This document shows, in pieces, positions 58,162-64,000 of a DNA stretch of 64,000 bases. Source of the stretch: Oscillospiraceae bacterium. Its GTDB lineage: Bacteria; Bacillota_A; Clostridia; Oscillospirales; Oscillospiraceae. Under the pieces are notes generated by a model. That model saw nothing but the letters and a program-made list of their open reading frames with translations. It ran no database searches and was not told the origin of the DNA. The first letter of the stretch is position 1; the number at the start of each line of letters is the position of its first letter. A program made the translations under genes and the position numbers. Location of the stretch: assembly GCA_017627975.1 (NCBI GenBank), contig JAGAFT010000091.1, positions 62,001 to 126,000 of the forward strand, written 5' to 3'.

Positions 58162-58797
58162 ATGGCCGAAGGCATTAAAATACAGATCTACAGAAACGAA
58201 ACGGCGGACAACCTGACAAAGAAGCTCGCGGATCCCGGGGAGAATGCAGATATTGGTTCCGCTGCTTCCGCTTCCGCTGCGCTTTCTGCCTCGATGCTGG
58301 CCCGCGCTGCGGTGCAGATCCGCGAGGCCGGAGGAGAAAACGAGAAGCTCGACTGGTATGTGCGAAACACGGAGATTCTCCGCAGCTATATGGTAAAGCT
58401 GATTGATGAGGATGTGAAATGCCGCGGACCGCTGCGCCGCGCCCTGAAGGAGGGCGATGACAGAACCGTTGAGGCTGCCAGACAATCGGCGGTGAGTATC
58501 TGCCTGGAGATTGTCAACATGATGGGCCAGTGCATCAATCTCGCAGGAGAGATGGCCGCTCTTGCCGGAGAAGAAGCGAAAGCGGAACTGGCGGCAGCGG
58601 CAGATCTGGCTTACGGCGCTTCAAAGGCGGCAGGCCGCTATATTCTGTATATGAGCAGCCTGAGCCCGGATGATACTTACCGTTATGTCATGAAGAGAGA
58701 GAACCAGCTGACCATGCAGGATCAGAAAGAGGCATACGAACGTGTCATTGCGGCGACGGAACCGGTCTCGGCCGAAAGCGGTAAGCAGGAAAGATAG
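58162..58797 (+). CDS. Cyclodeaminase/cyclohydrolase (FTCD_C) family-like protein
   Basis: The 211-residue all-helical protein resembles the formiminotransferase-cyclodeaminase C-terminal family. The block ADIGSAASASAALSASMLARAA lies where PGGGSVAALAGALG is usual, and AARQSAVSICLEIVNMMGQCI and EAKAELAAAADLAYGA come later. The Gly-rich loop is altered (DIGSAASAS), so activity on folate is uncertain. It follows prfC by 14 bases with AGAGGAG upstream, so the two are probably co-transcribed. I leave the symbol blank. Confidence 0.72.
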   Translation: MAEGIKIQIYRNETADNLTKKLADPGENADIGSAASASAALSASMLARAAVQIREAGGENEKLDWYVRNTEILRSYMVKLIDEDVKCRGPLRRALKEGDDRTVEAARQSAVSICLEIVNMMGQCINLAGEMAALAGEEAKAELAAAADLAYGASKAAGRYILYMSSLSPDDTYRYVMKRENQLTMQDQKEAYERVIAATEPVSAESGKQER

Positions 58798-58800
58798 AAC

Positions 58801-58829
58801 TTGCACTTTGAAATAATTTGAACTATAAT
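58801..58829 (+). promoter_or_regulatory. Promoter of the cdaA operon
   Basis: The -35 box TTGCAC (58801-58806), 17 bases, and a perfect TATAAT (58824-58829) precede the strong GAGGGG site of cdaA. Confidence 0.75.
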
Positions 58830-58864
58830 ACTTTAGTTACGTAATTACGCTTGAGGGGATAAAT

Positions 58865-59746
58865 ATGGACGCAATTGCCAACCTTCTCGGCACCGCTCTC
58901 AGCTATATTCAGACCATCGGCATCTGGGACGCCATTGATATTCTGATCGTTGCGTATCTGATCTACCAGGCAATCAATTTCGTGCGCAGAACGAATTCAA
59001 AAAATGTCGCACGCGGTATCCTGATCCTGGTCTTGCTGCTGATTCTGTCCTATCTGCTGGGCCTCACGATGCTGAATTTCCTGCTCAGAAGAGCGATGGA
59101 GCTCGGCCTGATTGCACTGGTGGTACTGTTTCAGCCTGAGCTTCGGCGAGTCCTGGAACGTGTGGGTAGCGGTTTTACTTCAAACAGAAGCATTTCCACG
59201 CCGGAACTGGAGACCGCAATTTCTCAGGTCGTACAGGCTTGTGTGGATATGTCGGCGTCTAAAACAGGCGCGCTGATTATTTTTGAACGTGCAGTTGACC
59301 TCGGCGCGATCATGACCACGGGAACCATTGTTAACGCGGATGTTACGTCAGAGCTGGTAAAGAACCTGTTTTACAACAAGGCGCCGCTGCATGACGGTGC
59401 CGTGATCATCCGCAACGCCCGAATTGCGGCTGCAGGCTGTGTTCTTCCGCTTACTCAGAGCAGAAACCTGAGCAAGGAACTCGGCATGCGGCACCGTGCC
59501 GGCATCGGTCTGAGCGAACAGTCCGACGCGGTAGTGATTATTGTTTCGGAAGAAACGGGCGCAATCTCCTTTGCTCTGGACGGTACGCTGAAGCGGCACC
59601 TGAACGGCGCGTCTCTGACCGAGCTGCTGCACCAGGAACTGATCGTAGACGAGAAGAAGCTAAGCTGGAAAGACCGGATCAAGGACACTTTCCTGCGTGT
59701 ATGGAAGAAGGACCGCGATGGAGCCGAAGAATCAGAAAACAACTAA
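58865..59746 (+). CDS. cdaA: Diadenylate cyclase
   Basis: The 293-residue membrane enzyme makes c-di-AMP from two ATP. Three N-terminal membrane helices (about 1-85) lead to the DAC domain, with the DGA motif in KAPLHDGAVIIRNARIAAAG and the RHR motif in GMRHRAGIGLSEQSDAVVII. c-di-AMP controls potassium and osmolyte balance and sporulation in Firmicutes. cdaR follows with a 29-base overlap. glmM, the usual third gene, is not present here. Confidence 0.96.
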   Translation: MDAIANLLGTALSYIQTIGIWDAIDILIVAYLIYQAINFVRRTNSKNVARGILILVLLLILSYLLGLTMLNFLLRRAMELGLIALVVLFQPELRRVLERVGSGFTSNRSISTPELETAISQVVQACVDMSASKTGALIIFERAVDLGAIMTTGTIVNADVTSELVKNLFYNKAPLHDGAVIIRNARIAAAGCVLPLTQSRNLSKELGMRHRAGIGLSEQSDAVVIIVSEETGAISFALDGTLKRHLNGASLTELLHQELIVDEKKLSWKDRIKDTFLRVWKKDRDGAEESENN

Positions 59747-60974
59747 ATCCAGCCATAAGATTCTGTGGATGCTTGTCTCCCTGCTGTCTTCGCTGGCAAT
59801 CTGGACCTATGTCGTCAGCACGGAAAACTCTGTTGTGACACAGATTTTCCGCGGAGTTCCGGTAGTACTTATAGGAGAGGATACTCTTCGCAGCTCCAGG
59901 AACCTCGTTGTGACAGACGTCGATACCAACAATGTCCGGGTGGAAATCCGCGGCCCGAGAAGAATCGTCGATTCGCTGAATTCACAGGATCTGACGGCCC
60001 AGATTGATGTAAGCAAGCTCACCAGAGCTGCCTATGCGTCGATGAAGTACAAACTGGTTTATCCGAATGGCGTAGACACGCGAAATCTGGCAGAGGTTTC
60101 CTACAGCCCGGAGACGGTCAACTTCGTTGTATCTACCCTGAACTCCGTTTCAATCCCGGTACGCGGCGGTTTTGAGGGAATGCTTGCGGACGGCTACACG
60201 GCCGAGTCGCCGATTTTTGAACCGAACAGCATTACCGTCACCGGTCCGGATGCATATCTGAGGGAAGTGTCCTACGCCTGGGTTGACTTCGGTGCAGGGC
60301 AGGTTGCCTCCAGTTCCATCACGGACGATGTTCCTTTCGTGCTGATGAACAGCAGCGGAACCGCGGTTTCCACCGAGCATCTGACCGCGTCGGAGGAGAC
60401 CATCACAGCGACTCTGCCTATTCTGCAGATCAAGGACATTCCGCTCTCGGTGGAACTGATCGAAGGATCCGGGGCTACAACGGCCAACACGATCGTATCC
60501 ATTACGCCGGACCGCATCACACTGGCAGGGGATTCGGCAATTCTGGACGGCATGAACCGAATCATTCTCAGCACGATCGACCTGACGGACTTCAAGAGCA
60601 GCTTTTCCGAGACTTATACGATTCCGTTTGATAATTCTCTGCGGAATATCAGCGGAATCACCGAAGCAAAGGTTGACGTGGAGATTGCCGGCCTGACCAC
60701 CTCCAATTTCAACCTGAAGAATATCTCGGTGATCAACACACCGGAGGGCGTCAACGCGGAGATCATGAGTGAGAATCTTGACGTCGTGATCCGCGGCACG
60801 GAAGAACAGCTGGCGGAGCTTGCGGCCGAAAACATTCGCGCTGTGGCCGATCTGACGGACTACAGAGAATCTACGGGACCTTACATGGTACCGGTCAAGA
60901 TCTATGTGGACGGCTTTGTCGATGTCGGCGCAGTCGGCGATTATCAGATCTCAGTGGACCTGAAACGTTCGTAA
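59718..60974 (+). CDS. cdaR: CdaA regulatory protein with YbbR domains
   Basis: The 418-residue protein has one N-terminal membrane helix (about 14-32) and four extracellular YbbR-type beta repeats: VVLIGEDTLRSSRNLVV, then SVSIPVRGGFEGMLADGY, IPLSVELIEGSGA and FNLKNISVINTPEGVN. It modulates CdaA activity. I take ATG 59718, inside cdaA, with AAGGACC upstream. The ORF could start seven codons earlier but has no better ribosome site. Confidence 0.92.
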   Translation: MEPKNQKTTKSSHKILWMLVSLLSSLAIWTYVVSTENSVVTQIFRGVPVVLIGEDTLRSSRNLVVTDVDTNNVRVEIRGPRRIVDSLNSQDLTAQIDVSKLTRAAYASMKYKLVYPNGVDTRNLAEVSYSPETVNFVVSTLNSVSIPVRGGFEGMLADGYTAESPIFEPNSITVTGPDAYLREVSYAWVDFGAGQVASSSITDDVPFVLMNSSGTAVSTEHLTASEETITATLPILQIKDIPLSVELIEGSGATTANTIVSITPDRITLAGDSAILDGMNRIILSTIDLTDFKSSFSETYTIPFDNSLRNISGITEAKVDVEIAGLTTSNFNLKNISVINTPEGVNAEIMSENLDVVIRGTEEQLAELAAENIRAVADLTDYRESTGPYMVPVKIYVDGFVDVGAVGDYQISVDLKRS

Positions 60975-60994
60975 ACCGCAGCGAGGAGAATGAA

Positions 60995-61396
60995 ATGACA
61001 CAGGATGCAATTGTAACAAAACTCCTCCCCAATTCCATGGCGGAAGTAGTCGTGACACGTTCCACGGCCTGCGGAAGCAACTGCGGGAACTGTGAAAGCT
61101 GCATCTTTCAGTCCGAGCTGAAGGCAGTTGCCAGGAATCGGATCAATGCCAGACCCGGACAGCGTGTGGTAATCGAGAGCCGCACATCAAAGGTGTTTTC
61201 TGCGGCTATTCTGGTATATATCATGCCGATGCTTCTCTTTGTCCTGGGATTTGCGATTGCTACCGTTCTGGGGGCATCGGAAGGACTTGCGATTATCGTA
61301 AGCTTTCTTGCCCTGATTCTTGCAGCGGTGATTCTTGTTCAGCAGCAGCGCCGCCAGAGCGCGGAACGCCAGATACAGTTTGAAATCATATCATAG
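60995..61396 (+). CDS. RseC/SoxR-reducing family membrane protein
   Basis: The 133-residue protein has a Cys-rich N-terminal part (TACGSNCGNCESCIF) and two membrane helices (about 70-92 and 96-115). This is the RseC pattern: a redox-active head followed by a membrane hairpin. RseC proteins assist the Rnf complex or SoxR reduction. Neither is visible here. It lies 20 bases after cdaR with GAGGAGA upstream. Confidence 0.85.
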   Translation: MTQDAIVTKLLPNSMAEVVVTRSTACGSNCGNCESCIFQSELKAVARNRINARPGQRVVIESRTSKVFSAAILVYIMPMLLFVLGFAIATVLGASEGLAIIVSFLALILAAVILVQQQRRQSAERQIQFEIIS

Positions 61397-61443
61397 GATT
61401 TCATTATTCAGAAAATAACGATGACAGGGGAATACAGAACGAA

Positions 61444-62322
61444 ATGATCAGGAGCATGACCGGTTACGGCAGTGCCAAAGGAACGGTAGCGGGGTTTGCC
61501 GTCACGGTTGAACTGCGGAGCGTGAACAACCGTTACCTTGATCTCGGCATCAAACTTCCGCGCGGATTTCTTTTCGCGGAAAGCGAGATCAAAAACTATA
61601 TCCAGAAAAGAGTTTTCCGCGGTAAAGTGGACTTTTTCTTAACGCTGGACACCGTGGAGAGTGATCAGACTCGGATCCGGGTGAATACGAGACTTGCAGA
61701 AGCGTATCGGAACGCAATTACGGAGATCGGACAGGATCTGGCGCTGCCGGCTTCTGTCTCGGCTCTGGACATTGCGCGTTTCTCGGATGTCCTCTCGCTG
61801 GAAAAGGAAGAGCTGGACCAGGATGCATTTCTGGAGCAGCTTCTGCCGCTGCTGGATGCCGCACTCTCCGACTTCAATGCCATGCGGACCAGAGAAGGCG
61901 AGAAGCTGGCGGAAGATCTGCTGCAAAAGGCGGATAAAATAGAAGAGATGGTCCAGGCTGTAGAATGTAAGGCACCCAATACCGTATCGGCTTATCGCGA
62001 ACGCCTGGAGGCAAAGCTGCGTGAGATCCTGAATGACAGTTCGGTTACAGAAGAGCGCGTCATTGCCGAGGCGGCGATCTTCGCCGACAGGGTAGCAACC
62101 GATGAAGAGACGGTGCGTCTGCACAGCCATTTGTCGCAGTTCCGCAAGCTGATGGCAGAGGGATCCCCCATCGGAAGAAAACTTGATTTCCTGATTCAGG
62201 AATTTAACCGGGAAGCAAATACCATTGGTTCCAAATGCCAGGATTCCGAGATCGCCTATCTCGTGGTAGAACTCAAATCGGAGATCGAGAAGATCAGAGA
62301 ACAGGTGCAGAACATTGAATAG
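61444..62322 (+). CDS. yicC: YicC-family endoribonuclease/stress protein
   Basis: The 292-residue protein has the YicC N-domain (IRSMTGYGSAKG, VELRSVNNRYLDLGIKLP) and the DUF1732 C-terminal signature (KLDFLIQEFNREANTIGSKC). E. coli YicC is an endoribonuclease that cuts the sRNA RyhB. In Firmicutes it often precedes remA-gmk-rpoZ-priA, as here. It overlaps remA by eight bases. Confidence 0.95.
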   Translation: MIRSMTGYGSAKGTVAGFAVTVELRSVNNRYLDLGIKLPRGFLFAESEIKNYIQKRVFRGKVDFFLTLDTVESDQTRIRVNTRLAEAYRNAITEIGQDLALPASVSALDIARFSDVLSLEKEELDQDAFLEQLLPLLDAALSDFNAMRTREGEKLAEDLLQKADKIEEMVQAVECKAPNTVSAYRERLEAKLREILNDSSVTEERVIAEAAIFADRVATDEETVRLHSHLSQFRKLMAEGSPIGRKLDFLIQEFNREANTIGSKCQDSEIAYLVVELKSEIEKIREQVQNIE

Positions 62323-62596
62323 CTTTTCGGATGTGACGCTGCTGTCGATCGGTTTCGGTAACTACATCGCAGCTGATAAAATTGTCTCGATTCTTTCGCC
62401 GGACTCCGCACCCATCAAGCGCATGATCACCGATGGGAGAGAACGGGGCCTGCTGGTGGACGCTTCTTTCGGAAGGAGCACCAGATCGGTAATCCTGATG
62501 AACAGCAATCATATGATTCTTTCAGCTTTGACGCCGGAGGAACTGGCGCAAAAGATGAAAAGCGAAACTGAAAACGGAGGATCACGCAACGAATGA
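62315..62596 (+). CDS. remA: RemA-family (DUF370) extracellular matrix regulator
   Basis: The 93-residue DNA-binding protein matches RemA: LLSIGFGNYIAADKIVSILSP, then KRMITDGRERGLLVDASFGR and RSVILMNSNHMILSAL. In Bacillus RemA activates biofilm matrix and osmoprotection genes. The start is TTG 62315, within the yicC stop; the family N-terminus fits. The stop overlaps gmk by four bases (ATGA). Confidence 0.93.
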   Translation: MNSFSDVTLLSIGFGNYIAADKIVSILSPDSAPIKRMITDGRERGLLVDASFGRSTRSVILMNSNHMILSALTPEELAQKMKSETENGGSRNE

Positions 62597-63192
62597 TCAA
62601 GAAGGGTAAACTCATCATTCTCTCCGGACCGTCCGGTACCGGAAAGAGCACCGTGGTGTTCAAAGCCATGGAAGGAAGAGCAGACCTGTGCTTTTCCACC
62701 TCTGTCACGACACGCCCTCCGCGCAGCGGAGAGGTTGACGGGAGAGAGTACTTCTTCATCGATCAGGCACGTTTTGACAAAATGGTCGAAAACAACGAAC
62801 TTCTGGAGCATGCATGCTATGTATCCAATTCGTACGGGACTCCGCGACCTTTTGTGGAATCCCAGCTCCTGAAAGGCATGAACGTGATTCTTGATATCGA
62901 AGTTCAAGGGGCCAGACAGGTGAAGGAAAAGATGCCGGAGGCCGTGACCATCTTCATCATGCCGCCGTCCATGGAAGAGCTTCGAAGCCGTCTGGAAGGA
63001 CGCGGGACAGACACACCGGAGGCCATCGATGCAAGAATCGCCCGGGCACGGGAAGAGATTCTTGAAGCGGACTTCTACGAGTATCTGATCGTGAATCAGG
63101 ATGTGGAAACCGCCGCAAATGAATTCAGCGCCATCATCTCCGCAGAGCAGTGCCGGTTTGACCCGCTGCTTGCAAAGAAGATTGCAGAATAA
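62593..63192 (+). CDS. gmk: Guanylate kinase
   Basis: The 199-residue enzyme phosphorylates GMP to GDP. The P-loop LSGPSGTGKSTV, the GMP-binding run TTRPPRSGEVDGREYFFI and the DIEVQGARQVKEKMPEAV stretch are intact. The length is normal. It starts within the remA stop (ATGA) and precedes rpoZ by 80 bases. Confidence 0.97.
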   Translation: MIKKGKLIILSGPSGTGKSTVVFKAMEGRADLCFSTSVTTRPPRSGEVDGREYFFIDQARFDKMVENNELLEHACYVSNSYGTPRPFVESQLLKGMNVILDIEVQGARQVKEKMPEAVTIFIMPPSMEELRSRLEGRGTDTPEAIDARIARAREEILEADFYEYLIVNQDVETAANEFSAIISAEQCRFDPLLAKKIAE

Positions 63193-63210
63193 GAACCGCC
63201 GCGCAATACA

Positions 63211-63235
63211 GACTTGAAAAAAGACGTTTCAAGTC
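63211..63235 (+). other. Hairpin between gmk and rpoZ
   Basis: GACTTGAAA (63211-63219) pairs with TTTCAAGTC (63227-63235) with a 7-nt loop. No T-run follows, so it may be a processing or stability element rather than a full terminator. Confidence 0.4.
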
Positions 63236-63272
63236 TATCATCTATTATTATAGAAAAGGAAATGATTGTATC

Positions 63273-63461
63273 ATGATGCTTTATCCCCCTGTGGCCGAAC
63301 TCGTAGAGAAAGTCGGCAGCCGCTATCAGCTTGTGAACCTTGTTGCCAGAAGAGCAAGAACGCTTTCCGCCGAGGCGGAAACCCATGAGATCACACTTGA
63401 GAAAAAGCCCGTTTCCACGGCGATCGACGAGGTTTATACCGGGAAACTGACCATCCAGTAA
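63273..63461 (+). CDS. rpoZ: RNA polymerase omega subunit
   Basis: The 62-residue protein folds around the beta-prime C-terminus and helps RNA polymerase assemble. Family core: LYPPVAELVEKVGSRYQLVNLVARRAR, including the conserved RYxLVxxxAxRAR motif. The Clostridia form is short, as here. AAAAGGA lies upstream; two adjacent ATGs make the exact start uncertain by one codon. Confidence 0.93.
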   Translation: MMLYPPVAELVEKVGSRYQLVNLVARRARTLSAEAETHEITLEKKPVSTAIDEVYTGKLTIQ

Positions 63462-63474
63462 TTTGCCGGGAGCC

Positions 63475-64000
63475 ATGTTCGCCAGAATTGCGGTATCGGC
63501 AGCGACCTACGCCATCGACAAACCGTACGATTATCGCATACCCGAAGAGCTTCTTCGAACCGTGCAGCCGGGAATCCGGGTGTTTGTTCCGTTCGGAAAA
63601 GGGAACCGAGTGACGGAAGGAATTGTGCTGTCCCTTTCAGAAGAGAGCAGCTATCCGGACTGCAAGGATATTATTCGGGCGGCGGATTCGGAACCGCTGA
63701 TCAGCAGGGAACAGCTGAGGCTTGCTCTTTTCATGCGGGAGCGCTACTTCTGCACCGTGTACGACGCGGTCAAAGTGATGCTTCCGGCAGGACTGTGGTT
63801 TGACCGGACAGGACGTCAGAAAACCCGGGACAAGACCCGGGAGATGGTGCGTCTTGCCATTCCGTCAGACGAAGCGGCAGCTTTCGTGGAAGCCCGCCGG
63901 GCCAAAGCGCCGAAACAGGCGGAGCTGGTCGATCTGCTCTGCAGTTTTGAGGTGCTTTCCAGCCTGGACCTGATGCAGTTCACCGGAGCCGGAAGAGCCA
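63475..64000 (+). CDS. priA: Primosomal protein N' (PriA), 3' end beyond the window
   Basis: Only the first 175 residues are in the window. The start MFARIAVSAATYAIDKPYDY matches the 3'-DNA-binding domain of PriA, with RIPEELLRTVQPGIRVFVPF and the Tyr/Phe contacts of that domain; the helicase motifs lie beyond 64000. PriA reloads the replisome at stalled forks. It follows rpoZ by 13 bases and continues the yicC-remA-gmk-rpoZ-priA order of Firmicutes. Confidence 0.92.
   Translation, partial: MFARIAVSAATYAIDKPYDYRIPEELLRTVQPGIRVFVPFGKGNRVTEGIVLSLSEESSYPDCKDIIRAADSEPLISREQLRLALFMRERYFCTVYDAVKVMLPAGLWFDRTGRQKTRDKTREMVRLAIPSDEAAAFVEARRAKAPKQAELVDLLCSFEVLSSLDLMQFTGAGRA

Overview
The window is a dense, transposon-free stretch of core chromosome from a spore-forming Clostridia-type Firmicute. 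The evidence is gerW/ytfJ beside the DUF2953 gene, a SpoVB-like flippase, RemA, the cdaA-cdaR pair, the fused ispH-rpsA gene and NfnAB. Coding DNA is balanced to GC-leaning, and promoters are AT-rich islands with near-consensus sigma-A boxes (TTGACA-17-TATAAT or close). I see no CRISPR array, insertion sequence, prophage or integron. The only RNA gene is one tRNA-Gly(CCC). No gene-free stretch exceeds about 300 bases; the longest, 16693-16975, holds a promoter and a palindrome.

Layout. 1-9300: a TPM-domain protein, then one long plus-strand operon (M50 peptidase, scpA, scpB, DUF2953, gerW, rluB-type synthase, HI0933-type flavoprotein, cmk, ispH-rpsA). 9433-12076: two minus-strand membrane proteins, one with a decayed exonuclease-like domain. 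12214-16268: tRNA-Gly, a GNAT enzyme, an RlmI-like methyltransferase, a serine hydrolase and an apparently circularly permuted binding lipoprotein. 16345-20677: cupin, YabR-like S1 protein, a repeat protein, rpiB and a GH-like membrane protein. 20800-26286: nfnA-nfnB, a COG2509 flavoprotein and a SpoVB-like flippase. 26375-35105: a minus-strand block (WYL regulator; cysS-pgsA-rimO-recX-prmC-yqhQ; a two-component system). 35271-39112: a TetM/EF-G-like GTPase fused to a Rae1/YacP-like NYN nuclease, overlapping pepT. 39235-41212: an FMN alpha-hydroxy-acid oxidase with a cysteine-rich head and a radical SAM protein. 41437-45653: pgk-tpiA-gpmI-tmk. 45745-53776: hisZG, a zinc ribbon and hpf, rsmI, a membrane clostripain, an RluA-family synthase and a DUF4342 protein. 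53925-64000: pcrA, prfC, an FTCD_C-like protein, cdaA-cdaR, an RseC-like protein, and yicC-remA-gmk-rpoZ-priA (priA cut by the window end).

How the genes work together. Much of the window serves translation and its quality control: S1, GerW's neighbours, RimO, PrmC, RsmI, two pseudouridine synthases, an rRNA methyltransferase, Hpf, RF3, CysS and the GTPase-nuclease fusion. A second theme is envelope and second-messenger work (CdaA/CdaR, RemA, SpoVB-like flippase, PgsA). A third is central carbon and redox metabolism (pgk/tpiA/gpmI, RpiB, NfnAB).

The strongest candidate for an undescribed system is the GTPase-nuclease fusion at 35271-37901. A ribosomal-protection GTPase architecture is joined in one chain to a Rae1-type endoribonuclease. 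It has no clear Shine-Dalgarno and sits under an extended -10 promoter that predicts a leaderless or near-leaderless mRNA. Its domain IV tip does not match the tetracycline-displacing loop of TetM, so I read it as a possible A-site mRNA cleavage or ribosome-rescue factor. This is inference.
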